64,000 bases of DNA from JBEDUK01 sp963781595 (GTDB taxonomy: Bacteria > Actinomycetota > UBA4738): contig CAWAGG010000006.1 in assembly GCA_963781595.1 (NCBI GenBank), positions 2,294,001 through 2,358,000 on the forward strand, in the 5' to 3' direction. Both the position numbers and the translations under genes were made by a program. The notes beneath the pieces were generated by a model. The model made no database searches and was not told the DNA's origin. It was given only the letters and a program-made list of their open reading frames with translations. Positions 10,122 through 18,346 of the stretch are shown piece after piece. Position 1 is the stretch's first letter, and the number at the start of each line of letters is the position of its first letter.

Positions 10122-10922
10122 ATGTCGGTGTGGCGAGAGGTCGGCGAGGGCGCGTTCGTCCGCAGGTACGCGTTCTACGACCAGAGCATCGTGGCCGTGC
10201 GCGGCGACGGCGAGGTGCTGGTCGTCGACACGAGGACCACGTACGACCACGCCCGCGAGCTGATCGACGAGCTTCGGACCCTGACCGATGACCCCTGGGT
10301 CGTGGCGAACACGCACCACCATTACGACCACACGGACGGCAACGCGCTGTTCCTCCCAGCGGACATCTGGGGGCACGAGCGGTGCGCGGAGGTGCTCCGG
10401 GCCCAGGGGAGGGCGCAGCTCGAGCGGGTGGCCGCCGAGCAGCCCGACCTGGCGGCGGCGCTCGAGGAGGTGGAGGTGGTCCCGCCGAACCGGACCTTCC
10501 TCGAGGCGACCACGGTGACCGTCGGGGGCAGGCCGGTCGAGCTCCGGTACCTCGGCCGTGGGCACACGGACAACGACATCGTGATCGTGGTCCCCGACGC
10601 CGGGGTCCTGATCGCCGGCGATCTCGTCGAGGAGGGCTCGCCACCGTCCTTCGGCGACAGCTTCCCACTGGAATGGCCGGCGACGCTCGGAGCCGCCGTC
10701 GCGCTCGCCCGGGGGCCGGTGGTCCCGGGCCATGGGGCCGTCGTCGATCGAGCGTTCGCTTCGGCCCAAGCGGAGGAGATCGCCGCGGCCGCGGCCGCCG
10801 CCACGTCGGTGCACGCCGAGGGCGGGAGCGAGGCGGACGCTGCGGCGGCCATCGCGTTCCCGCGGGCGTACGGGGAGCAGGTCGCGCGGCGGGTGTTCGC
10901 CCAGCTGGACGGCCGGATCTGA
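10122..10922 (+). CDS. Metallo-beta-lactamase-fold hydrolase
   Basis: This 266-residue protein has the MBL zinc motif NTHHHYDHTDGNALF (residues about 64-78), a further metal-site region YLGRGHTDNDIVI (about 143-155), the bridging aspartate region VLIAGDLVEEGSPPSFGD, and a distal VPGHGAVVD. It therefore looks like an intact di-zinc hydrolase of the glyoxalase II/RNase Z superfamily. The substrate is not evident. It is transcribed divergently from lexA, and the lexA operator lies about 60-70 bp upstream, so damage-responsive expression is possible but unproven. A TAGGGT hexamer 8 nt before the ATG could be a -10 giving a nearly leaderless mRNA. Confidence 0.8.
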   Translation: MSVWREVGEGAFVRRYAFYDQSIVAVRGDGEVLVVDTRTTYDHARELIDELRTLTDDPWVVANTHHHYDHTDGNALFLPADIWGHERCAEVLRAQGRAQLERVAAEQPDLAAALEEVEVVPPNRTFLEATTVTVGGRPVELRYLGRGHTDNDIVIVVPDAGVLIAGDLVEEGSPPSFGDSFPLEWPATLGAAVALARGPVVPGHGAVVDRAFASAQAEEIAAAAAAATSVHAEGGSEADAAAAIAFPRAYGEQVARRVFAQLDGRI

Positions 10923-10975
10923 CGCTCGCCGGAGGCCGGCCTCGAACCGCCTGAGACCGTGCCGCACGGAACCTC

Positions 10976-11031
10976 TTGACACCCGAACGTACGTTCGGCA
11001 TAATGCCGGGCATGGTTCGAACACACGTTCG
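10976..11031 (+). promoter_or_regulatory. SOS promoter with two consensus LexA operators
   Basis: A near-perfect sigma-70-type promoter is visible: TTGACA (10976-10981), a 17-bp spacer, then CATAAT (10999-11004). The spacer is filled by a perfect palindromic LexA operator, CGAACGTACGTTCG (10984-10997). A second operator, CGAACACACGTTCG, lies at 11018-11031, just inside the following gene. The predicted start of transcription (about 11011) falls on or next to ATG 11012, so the mRNA should be leaderless and tightly LexA-controlled. Confidence 0.88.
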
Positions 11032-11299
11032 CAGGGGCCGACTCGGCGCGATCGCGGTAGCCCTCTCGGTGGCGATCGGGATCGGATTCCTCGGCGGGCG
11101 TGCGTCGGCCAGCGGAACGCATCCTGCTCCCGCGCACGTGGTCGTGGTCCATAGCGGCGACACCGTGTGGACCATCGCGCGCGGGGCCGTCGGGCCATCC
11201 GCCGATCCACGGCCCATGGTCCAGCGGATCGTCGCCCGGAACCATCTCGCCGACGGCGTGATCACGGCCGGCGAGCGTCTGGTCGTCCCCGCCGCCTGA
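11012..11299 (+). CDS. SOS-induced LysM membrane protein, YneA/Rv2719c-like division inhibitor
   Basis: This 95-residue protein has a basic N-terminus, one membrane helix (about residues 11-30) and a C-terminal LysM domain (HVVVVHSGDTVWTIARG to ITAGERLVVPAA). The size and architecture match Bacillus YneA and mycobacterial Rv2719c, DNA-damage-induced cell-division suppressors encoded beside lexA. The gene lies between lexA and nrdR, as I recall for M. tuberculosis, and its promoter carries two LexA operators. ATG 11003 is an alternative start, but it overlaps the -10 element and would not be on the predicted transcript. Function is inferred from architecture, regulation and position, not catalytic motifs. 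Confidence 0.8.
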   Translation: MVRTHVRRGRLGAIAVALSVAIGIGFLGGRASASGTHPAPAHVVVVHSGDTVWTIARGAVGPSADPRPMVQRIVARNHLADGVITAGERLVVPAA

Positions 11300-11310
11300 C
11301 GACCCACGGG

Positions 11311-11364
11311 TTGACCCCCGTATCGGGTTGTGGCTAGGCTTCGCCGAACCACTACATGTTGTGG
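11311..11364 (+). promoter_or_regulatory. nrdR promoter and NrdR box
   Basis: TTGACC (11311-11316) and TAGGCT (11335-11340), 18 bp apart, form a plausible promoter. CCACTACATGTTGTGG (11349-11364) fits the NrdR-box core CwAtATaTwG and lies at the expected transcription start, consistent with autoregulation. A degenerate half-site, GGTTGTGG, sits about 30 bp upstream. Confidence 0.7.
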
Positions 11365-11396
11365 TGGCGGCGTGACCGGCCAGGAGGGCCCTTCCC

Positions 11397-11893
11397 GTGC
11401 GATGTCCATGGTGCGGCGACGCGCGAGACAAGGTGGTCGACTCCCGTGCGGCCGAGGGCGGCTCCGCGATCCGCCGGCGGCGCGAGTGCCTGCACTGCGA
11501 GCGGCGCTTCACCACCTTCGAGCGCGCTCGAGCAGGCCGGCCTGGTGGTGATCAAGCGCGACGGGCACCAAGGAGCCGTTCGACCGGGCCAAGGTCGCCG
11601 CCGGCGTGACAAGGCCATCAAGAACCGGCCCGGTCACCGAGGAGCAGGTCGAGCGGCTGGCCGCGACCGGGTCGAGGAGAAGCTCCGGCGGAAGGGACCC
11701 ATGGTGACCACGCAGGAGGTCGGGATCGAGGTCCTGGCGGCTGCTCCGCAAGCTGGACGACGTCGCCTACCTGCGGTTCGCCAGCGTCTACAAGGACTTC
11801 CAGGAGCTGACGGACTTCGAGCGCGAGCTCGGGCTCCTGCTGCAGAAGCGGGAGCCGGAACGCTCGGGGAGCGGGCGCAGGCGCACTCCGTAG
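11397..11893 (+). CDS. nrdR: Transcriptional repressor NrdR (frameshifts)
   Basis: NrdR is a zinc-ribbon/ATP-cone repressor of ribonucleotide reductase genes. GTG 11397 begins MRCPWCGDARDKVVDSR. The zinc cysteines are in CPWC and CLHC, followed by RRRECLHCERRFTTFER. The ATP-cone continues in pieces: GLVVIKRDG, then EPFDRAKVAAGV, VTEEQVERLAA, GPMVTTQEVGIEVLAALRKLDDVAYLRFASVYKDFQ. At least five single-base indels lie between 11525 and 11750. The last segment DFERELGLLLQKREPERS is typical. NrdR boxes occur before this gene and before nrdJ downstream. Confidence 0.88.
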
Positions 11894-11940
11894 CGCGGCG
11901 ATCCTCATCGTCGCCGGCGGCGCGAGGCCGCTCGTCGGGA

Positions 11941-11996
11941 CCACAAGATATTGTGGTGACGGGCCGACTCCGAGGCGCATCCCACAAGATGTGGGA
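11941..11996 (+). promoter_or_regulatory. Tandem NrdR boxes upstream of nrdJ
   Basis: Two near-palindromes match the NrdR box: CCACAAGATATTGTGG (11941-11956) and CCCACAAGATGTGGGA (11981-11996). Equivalent positions are 41 bp apart, close to four helical turns, so both would face the same side of the helix. They sit about 20 bp before a TTGACA -35 element (12018-12023). Paired, phased boxes are the usual NrdR arrangement. Confidence 0.8.
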
Positions 11997-12017
11997 GACT
12001 TCTTTGGCGGCATCCTC

Positions 12018-12046
12018 TTGACATGATCGCCCCCGCGGGGCAGGAT
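12018..12046 (+). promoter_or_regulatory. Putative nrdJ promoter
   Basis: A perfect TTGACA (12018-12023) is followed, after 17 bp, by CAGGAT (12041-12046), or by overlapping GGATAC at a longer spacing. The predicted leader to the nrdJ start is about 90 nt. I looked for a cobalamin riboswitch there because the enzyme uses B12, but saw no recognisable B12-box. Confidence 0.5.
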
Positions 12047-12140
12047 ACGAGCCTCGAATCACACGGGTGTCATTCTTCCCCACACGATCCACAGGCTTGT
12101 GCACCGGGGTCCTCCACCCGAGGGGCGGCGAGGAGGGGAC

Positions 12141-14915
12141 GTGGCGACGAAGGCAGCAGGACATCACCGGCGGTCGGCGGGCTGACGCTTCAAGCGGTAC
12201 TTCACCCGGGAGGGCGTGCACCCGTTCGACGAGGTCGAGTGGGAGACGCGCGACGCGGTGATCCCGAACTACAAGGAGGGCGGCAACGCCTTCGAGCAGC
12301 GCGGGGTCGAGTTCCCGAAGGACTGGTCGCAGAACGCGACGAACATCGTCGCGCAGAAGTACTTCCGCGGGCAGCTCGGGACGCCGGAGCGCGAGTCGAG
12401 CGTCCGCCAGATGATCGGCCGCGTCGTCGACACGATCACGGGATGGGGCGTCAAGGACGGGTACTTCGCGACGCCCGAGGACGCGCGGATCTTCGCCGAC
12501 GAGCTGACCCATCTGTTGGTCCCCCAGAGGATGTCGTTCAACTCGCCGGTCTGGTTCAACGTCGGCGCCGAGGAGCACCCGCAGTGCTCCGCTTGCTTCA
12601 TCCTCGCGGTCGAGGACACCATGCGCTCGATCCTCAACTGGTACGGCGAGGAGGGGACGATCTTCAAGGGCGGCTCGGGCTCCGGCATCAACCTGTCCTC
12701 ACTCCGTTCGTCGAAGGAGCAGCTGCACGGCGGCGGGACCGCGAGCGGCCCGCGTCAGCTTCATGCGCGGCGCCGACGCCTCGGCCGGGACCATCAAGTC
12801 CGGCGGCAAGACGCGGCGCGCGGCGAAGATGGTCGTGCTGAACGTCGACCATCCCGACGTCCGCGACTTCATCTGGTGCAAGGCCGTCGAGGAGCGCAAG
12901 GCGCGGGTCCTGCGCGACGCGGGGTTCGACATGGACCTCGACGGCAAGGACTCGTACTCGACGCAGTACCAGAACGCGAACAACTCCGTTCGCGTCACCG
13001 ACGAGTTCATGCAGGCCTACACGGACGACCGTGATTGGAAGCTGAAGGCGGTCCTCGCCGGCGAGGCGGTCGAGACCGTGCGCGCGAGCGACCTGATGCG
13101 CGAGATCGCCCAGGCCGCGTGGGAATGCGCCGACCCCGGGATGCAGTACGACACGACGATCAACGAGTGGCACACGTCTCCGGCGAGCGGGCGCATCAAC
13201 GCCTCGAACCCCTGCAGCGAGTACATGCACCTCGACAACAGCGCCTGCAACCTCGCCAGCCTGAACCTCCTGACGTTCATGGACGAGGAGGGGAGCTTCG
13301 ACGTCGCCCGCCTTCAAGCACGCGGTCGAGGTCATGTTCACCGCGCAGGAGATCATCGTCGGGAACTCGACGTACCCGACGGAGAAGATCGAGCGCAACG
13401 CGAAGGCCTTCCGCCAGCTCGGGCCAGGGGTACGCGAACCTCGGGGCCCTGCTCATGGCCCGCGGGCTCCCCTACGACTCCGACGGGGGGCGCGCGTGGG
13501 CGGGGGCGATCACCGCGCTGATGACCGGCCGCTGCCTACCGCGACCAGCGCCGCGATCTCCGGGCACACGGGGCCGTTCGCCGGGTTCGCGCCGAACCGG
13601 GACGCGATGCTCCGCGTGATGCGTAAGCACCGGGCCGCCGCGGACGACATCGACGCCGAGCTGGTCCCGGAGGGCCTCCTGCACGCCGCGCAGAGCGCCT
13701 GGGACGAGGCCATCGCGCTGGGCGAGGAGCACGGCTACCGCAACGCGCAGGCGACCGTGCTCGCGCCCACGGGGACGATCAGCTTCATGATGGACTGCGA
13801 CACCACGGGCATCGAGCCCGACCTCGCGCTGGTGAAGACCAAGAAGCTCGTCGGCGGCGGCACGATGCGGATCGTGAACCAGACGGTCCCGCGCGCGCTC
13901 ACGAAGCTCGGCTACACGCACGACCAGGCCGACGACATCGTCGCCTACATCTCCGAGCACAATTCCGTCGGCGGCGCGCCGCACCTGAAGCCCGAGCACT
14001 ACCCGGTGTTCGACACGTCGATGGGCGAGCGGGCGATCCACTACATGGGCCACGTCCGGATGATGGCGGCCGTCCAGCCGTTCATCAGCGGCGCGATCTC
14101 GAAGACCGTGAACATGCCCGAGGACGCCACGGTCGAGGAGGTCGAACAGCTCTTCGTCGAGGGCTGGAAGCTCGGGCTGAAGGCGGTCGCGATCTACCGC
14201 GACAACTGCAAGGTCGCGCAGCCGCTGTCGGCGGAGAAGAAGAGGCACGGGCGCCGCAGCCGCCGCGTCGGAGCAGGAGGTGGTGGTCGTCGAACGCCCG
14301 GTGCGCAAGCGCCTGCCGGCCTCCCGCCCGGCCAGGACCGTGTCGTTCCGGGTGGGCGAGTCCGAGGGGTACATCACGGCGGGCGAGTACCCGGATGACG
14401 GCATCGGCGAGATCTTCCTGAAGGTCTCGAAGCAGGGTTCGACCCTGTCCGGCGTGATGGACGCGTTCGCGATCGCCGTCTCGCTCGGCCTGCAGTACGG
14501 CGTGCCGCTCGAGGCGTTCGTGGAGAAGTTCATCAACATGCGGTTCGAACCGAGCGGGATGACGAACGACCCAGACATCCGGTTCGCGTCGTCGCTGGTG
14601 GACTACATCTTCCGCCGCCTGGCGCTCGAGTACCTGCCGGAGGATCGGCGCGACGAGCTGGGGATCAAGACCATCTCCGAGCGCAAGGAGGAGGCGGCAG
14701 CGGCGACGAACGGACACGCCGCGCCCGCCACGGCGTCCGCGCCCGAGGCGGTCGAGGCGCCGACGATGCGGTCGGCGCCGGCGTCGGCTTCCGGGACGGC
14801 ACCGTCGGCGAAGGCGACCGACGCGCCGCTGTGCTACTCGTGCGGCTCGAAGATGCAGCCGGCGGGCTCGTGCTACGTGTGCACCGCCTGCGGCTCGACG
14901 AGCGGCTGTTCGTAG
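12141..14915 (+). CDS. nrdJ: Adenosylcobalamin-dependent (class II) ribonucleoside-diphosphate reductase (frameshifts)
   Basis: NrdJ reduces ribonucleotides to deoxyribonucleotides with a B12-derived radical. Recognisable stretches are RYFTREGVHPFDEVEWETRD, NSPVWFNVGAEEHPQCSACFILAVEDTM, the finger-loop NPCSEYMHLDNSACNLASLNL with the radical Cys and Glu, and GTISFMMDCDTTGIEPDLALVKTKKLVGGG. The C-terminal tail carries redox or zinc cysteines (CYSCGSKMQPAGSCYVCTACG). GTG 12141 has an AGGAGGGG Shine-Dalgarno. About seven to eight single-base indels occur (near 12180, 12760, 13310, 13425, 13535 and 14255). The length, about 925 codons, fits large actinobacterial NrdJ. Confidence 0.9.
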
Positions 14916-14993
14916 CGACGACCGTCCCGACCCGGAGCGCGAGACCGGGCGCGGGAGCCGTCGCACGCGCGGCGCCGGTATCCTGCGCACGCG

Positions 14994-16181
14994 ATGACGG
15001 CTGACGGGTTCGACCTCGACGCGTACCTCGAGCGGATCGGCCACGTGGGGCCGATCGCTCCCACGCTCGAGACGCTCCGAACGCTGCAGTTCGCCCACCT
15101 GACGTCGGTCCCGTTCGAGAACCTCGACGTCCAGCTCGGGGTCCCGATCCGGCTCGACGTCGTGAGCCTGCAGGCGAAGCTCGTCGCCGGTCGCCGGGGC
15201 GGATATTGCTTCGAACAGAACAACCTGTTGATGGCGGCGCTGCGGCAGATCGGGTTCCACGTCACGCCGCTGTCGGCGCGGGTGCGGTTCGGCACGACCG
15301 AGGTCACGCCGCGCACGCACATGCTGCTCGCCGTCGACCTCGACGGCGAACGCTGGGTCACCGACGTCGGGTTCGGCGGCGACTGTCCGATGGGCCCGCT
15401 GCGACTGGTCGAGGATGACCCGAAGGACCTGTACGGCTGGTCGTATCGACTGGTGCAGGAGCCGGGCGGCGAGTGGGTCCTCCAGGCGCCGTTCCGGGGG
15501 GAGTGGAGCGACCTCTACGCGTTCACCGAGGAGCCGACGCCCCACATCGACTACGTCCTGGCGAACCACTACACGTCGACGCATCCGGCGTCGAAGTTCG
15601 TCACGACGCTCACGGCTCAACGATCCGGCGTGGACGAACGCGTGATCCTGCGGGATCGGGACCTGTCCGTCGACCGGCGCGACGGCTCGGTCACGCGGAC
15701 GGTTCTCGCGGACGACCAGGCCGTGCTGGAGGCGCTGGCGGACCGGTTCGGGCTGTCCTTCCCGGAGGGAACGCGGTTCCGGGCGCTCGGCGACGGCGTC
15801 CCGACCGGGTTCCACCACGTCCAGCTCGCGATGCCGCCGGGCTCCCGGGCCGAGGCGGCCGCGGACGCGTTCTACGTGGACGTCCTGCGGTTCGGGCCTG
15901 TGCCGAAGCCGGCCGCGCTGGCCGGTCGAGGGGGGCGCTGGTACCGCAGGCCCGGCGTCGAGGTCCACCTCGGGGTCGAAGGCGACCCTCGTCCCGGCGA
16001 GAAGTCGCACCCCGCCCTGGTGGTCCGCGGGCTCACGCCACTGCGCGAGCGCCTGGCCGCGGCGGGTGTGCAGGTCGCCGAGGGCGTCGAACTGGACAGC
16101 TACGACCGGTGCTACGTCCGCGATCCCTTCGGGAACCGGATCGAGCTGATCGAACGGATCGAACGACCCCGCTCCGGGTAG
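14994..16181 (+). CDS. Arylamine N-acetyltransferase fused to a VOC/glyoxalase-like domain
   Basis: Residues about 1-260 form an arylamine N-acetyltransferase. The catalytic triad motifs are GGYCFEQN (Cys), RTHMLLAV (His) and VTDVGFGG (Asp), so this half should acetylate arylamines or hydrazines from acetyl-CoA. Residues about 270-395 form a VOC domain starting FHHVQLAMPPGSRAEAAADAFY and ending RDPFGNRIELIERI, with the typical beta-alpha-beta edge strands and a terminal Glu. The fusion is continuous in one frame with no indel. ATG 14994 lies 9 nt after a TATCCT hexamer, so the mRNA is probably leaderless. Its substrate is unknown; the VOC half may bind substrate or act on a related compound. 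Confidence 0.88.
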   Translation: MTADGFDLDAYLERIGHVGPIAPTLETLRTLQFAHLTSVPFENLDVQLGVPIRLDVVSLQAKLVAGRRGGYCFEQNNLLMAALRQIGFHVTPLSARVRFGTTEVTPRTHMLLAVDLDGERWVTDVGFGGDCPMGPLRLVEDDPKDLYGWSYRLVQEPGGEWVLQAPFRGEWSDLYAFTEEPTPHIDYVLANHYTSTHPASKFVTTLTAQRSGVDERVILRDRDLSVDRRDGSVTRTVLADDQAVLEALADRFGLSFPEGTRFRALGDGVPTGFHHVQLAMPPGSRAEAAADAFYVDVLRFGPVPKPAALAGRGGRWYRRPGVEVHLGVEGDPRPGEKSHPALVVRGLTPLRERLAAAGVQVAEGVELDSYDRCYVRDPFGNRIELIERIERPRSG

Positions 16182-16182
16182 T

Positions 16183-16203
16183 GTTCGGTCCGAACAGGAG
16201 GTG
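16183..16203 (+). promoter_or_regulatory. Palindromic candidate operator and Shine-Dalgarno before the amidohydrolase
   Basis: GTTCGGTCCGAAC (16183-16195) is a perfect inverted repeat with a one-base centre. It overlaps a possible -10 (TAGTGT, 16179-16184) and is followed at once by AGGAGGT, 7 nt before ATG 16210. It is not a LexA box, because its half-sites are in the opposite order. No regulator gene is adjacent. Confidence 0.4.
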
Positions 16204-16209
16204 GTGCGG

Positions 16210-17436
16210 ATGAGGAGGATCGTGTTCACCGGCGGGCAGGTGTTCGACGGGACGGGTTCCCCGCTCGCCGTGGCCGACGTCGCGATCGAGGACGGCCGGG
16301 TGAGCGACGTCGGTTCGGGGCTCGACGGCGACGAGCAGGTCGACGTCGCTGGGAAAGCGCTGCTTCCCGGGTTGTTCGACTGCCACGTCCACATGATGTT
16401 CAGCGGGCTCGACCTGCTGAAGGACCTGACGACCCCGTTCTCGCTGCGCTTCTACGAGGGCGCGCGCAACCTGCGACTGACGCTCGACAGAGGGATCACG
16501 ACGGTGCGCGACGCCGGCGGCGCCGACCTCGGGGTGAAGACCGCGATCGAACAGGGCCTGATCGCCGGACCCCGGATGCAGATCTCACTGGCGATGATCA
16601 GCCAGACGGGTGGGCACGGCGATCCCTGGATGCCGTGCGGCTTCGCGGTCCCGGGCTTCTTCCCCCCGTACCCCGGGATGCCGTCGAACCTGGTGGACGG
16701 ACCCGACGAGATGCGGCGGAAGGTCCGCGAGCTGATCCGCAACGGTGCCGACGTGATCAAGGTGGCGACGACCGGCGGGGTGCTCAGCCCGAGCGACGAT
16801 CCCCGGCACGCGCACTTCCGGGCCGACGAGCTGGACGTGCTGGTGAGCGAGGCGGCGGCCGCCGGCATCTGGGTGATGGCCCATGCGCAGGGCGCTCCGG
16901 GCATCAAGGCCGCGGTCCGGGCGGGGATCCGTTCGATCGACCACGGGGTGTACCTGGACGACGAGGCGATCGAGATGATGCTCGAACGCGGGACGTTCCT
17001 CGTCCCGACGCTGGTGGCGCCGAACGGGGTGATCGAGGCCGCCGAGGCGGGCGTCTCGATCCCGGAGAACATGGTGCAGAAGGCCCGGGACGTGGTCGAC
17101 GCACACCGGGATTCGTTCAAGCGCGCGGTGGCCGCGGGCGTGAGGGTCGCGATGGGAACCGACAGCGCGGTCACGCCGCACGGCGAGAACCTGAAGGAGC
17201 TGGCGCTGATGGCCGACGGCGGGATGGATCCGGCCGACGTCCTCGTGGCGACCACGGCGCGCGCCGCCGAGCTGATGGGGCTGCAGGACGAACTCGGCAC
17301 GATCGAACCGGGGAAGCGCGCCGACCTCGTCGTGGTCGACGGCGATCCGTTCGACTTCGTCAACCTACCTGACCATATCTCGTCGGTCTACAAGGACGGG
17401 CGGCTCGTCGCCGGCAGCGCGCAGGCGACGGCCTGA
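16210..17436 (+). CDS. Amidohydrolase-superfamily metalloenzyme (Xaa-Pro dipeptidase/imidazolonepropionase-like)
   Basis: The 408-residue protein has the composite beta-sandwich plus TIM-barrel architecture. The N-terminal metal motif is FDCHVHMMF (residues about 57-65). A likely carboxylated metal-bridging lysine is in ADVIKVATTGG. Metal-binding histidines are in MAHAQG and SIDHGVY, and the catalytic aspartate is in MGTDSAVTPHGEN. The protein ends with the sandwich segment GTIEPGKRADLVVVDGDPF. It resembles broad-specificity amidohydrolases often annotated as Xaa-Pro dipeptidases; the substrate cannot be read from sequence. ATG 16210 was chosen for the AGGAGGT Shine-Dalgarno 7 nt upstream; in-frame GTG 16201 overlaps that site. 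Confidence 0.85.
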   Translation: MRRIVFTGGQVFDGTGSPLAVADVAIEDGRVSDVGSGLDGDEQVDVAGKALLPGLFDCHVHMMFSGLDLLKDLTTPFSLRFYEGARNLRLTLDRGITTVRDAGGADLGVKTAIEQGLIAGPRMQISLAMISQTGGHGDPWMPCGFAVPGFFPPYPGMPSNLVDGPDEMRRKVRELIRNGADVIKVATTGGVLSPSDDPRHAHFRADELDVLVSEAAAAGIWVMAHAQGAPGIKAAVRAGIRSIDHGVYLDDEAIEMMLERGTFLVPTLVAPNGVIEAAEAGVSIPENMVQKARDVVDAHRDSFKRAVAAGVRVAMGTDSAVTPHGENLKELALMADGGMDPADVLVATTARAAELMGLQDELGTIEPGKRADLVVVDGDPFDFVNLPDHISSVYKDGRLVAGSAQATA

Positions 17437-17459
17437 GGACCGGCTCGGCTGCGTCGCGC

Positions 17460-17891
17460 ATGGACCTCCCGTTCAAGCGCTTGGCGGAGGGAGCCCCGCT
17501 GCCGTCCGGCGCGCAGCCGGGTGACGCAGGGCTCGATCTGACATCGGCGGTCGATGTCGTCGTGGCGCCCGGGCAGCGGGTCCCGGTCCCGACCGGTGTC
17601 GCGGTCGCGATCCCCGAGGGCCACGCTGGTCTGGTCCTCCCGCGCTCGGGCCTCGCCTCGAGGGAGGGGCTGACGCTGGCGAACGCACCGGGCCTGATCG
17701 ACGCGGGGTACCGGGGAGAGGTGATCTGCGTCGTGGTGAACATGGACCGCGAGCGCGACGTTCGGGTCCAGCGGGGGGACCGGATCGCGCAGCTGGTGGT
17801 GGTCGCGCTCCCCGTCGTGGCGCCGACGTGGGTCGAGGAGCTGCCCGCCTCGGAGCGCGGGGAGGGGGGGTTCGGTTCGACCGGACGCTGA
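17460..17891 (+). CDS. dut: Deoxyuridine 5'-triphosphate nucleotidohydrolase
   Basis: Dut hydrolyses dUTP to dUMP and pyrophosphate, keeping uracil out of DNA and feeding dTMP synthesis. All five trimeric dUTPase motifs are present: DAGLDLTSA, PRSGLA, GLIDAGYRGE, RGDRIAQLVV and the C-terminal GFGSTGR. The 143-residue length is standard. The start follows the amidohydrolase stop by 23 nt. In M. tuberculosis dut also lies downstream in the same chromosomal segment. Confidence 0.95.
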   Translation: MDLPFKRLAEGAPLPSGAQPGDAGLDLTSAVDVVVAPGQRVPVPTGVAVAIPEGHAGLVLPRSGLASREGLTLANAPGLIDAGYRGEVICVVVNMDRERDVRVQRGDRIAQLVVVALPVVAPTWVEELPASERGEGGFGSTGR

Positions 17892-17897
17892 GCGGGG

Positions 17898-17903
17898 TAG
17901 AAT
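17898..17903 (+). promoter_or_regulatory. -10 element of tRNA-Gly
   Basis: TAGAAT lies 9 nt before the first base of tRNA-Gly. A TTCGAC (17876-17881) sits 16 bp upstream as a weak -35. The same TAGAAT or TAGGAT hexamer precedes both tRNA-Val genes, at 24032-24037 and 21167-21172. Confidence 0.6.
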
Positions 17904-17912
17904 GAGTACCTC

Positions 17913-17985
<73 letters not shown>

Positions 17986-18002
17986 CGAACGGCGAAGGCC
18001 GT

Positions 18003-18034
18003 CGAACGCCGGGGCGTCTGCGTCCCGGCGTTCG
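18003..18034 (+). other. Strong hairpin between tRNA-Gly and tRNA-Cys
   Basis: CGAACGCCGGG and CCCGGCGTTCG form a perfect 11-bp stem around a 10-nt loop. There is no T-run after it, so it is more likely a processing signal or spacer hairpin in a tRNA-Gly/tRNA-Cys co-transcript than a terminator. Confidence 0.6.
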
Positions 18035-18038
18035 TGTC

Positions 18039-18109
18039 GGCGGGGTGGCCGAGTGGTTAGGCAGAGGTCTGCAAAACCTCGCACACCGGTTCAATTCCGG
18101 TCCCCGCCT
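18039..18109 (+). tRNA. tRNA-Cys (anticodon GCA)
   Basis: The acceptor stem GGCGGGG pairs with CCCCGCC. The anticodon loop CTGCAAA carries GCA, and the T-arm is CCGGTTCAATTCCGG. The 71-nt gene has discriminator T and no encoded CCA. It follows tRNA-Gly by 53 nt. Confidence 0.95.
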
Positions 18110-18346
18110 CAGACGAAACCGCAGGTAGACAACCCGCGCGGATGGAAGCGACGGTCGGGGCCCGCTTGCGATCCGATGCACGCCCTGACGCTACGCCTGG
18201 GTATCGTGCGGGAGGTGGCGGTCCAGGACCACCGCTGAGCGCTCGTCCCGACGGGGGACGATGCTGAGCCCCGAGCGCGGCCTCTGCGGCCTCTGCGGAG
18301 CGCGGTTCGAGAAGCGAAGCCCGAGTAGCGCCAGCCGGTCCGAGGC

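Noticed and set aside
12024..12140. Cobalamin riboswitch in the nrdJ leader
   Set aside because: The leader is only about 90 nt, and I see neither a B12-box nor the multi-stem layout; NrdR boxes already explain the regulation.
18191..18346. Open frame through 18261-18821 on the plus strand
   Set aside because: It runs opposite the membrane-protein gene and has shadow-type composition with no initiation signal. The tRNA-Cys to 18346 gap otherwise holds nothing I can support.
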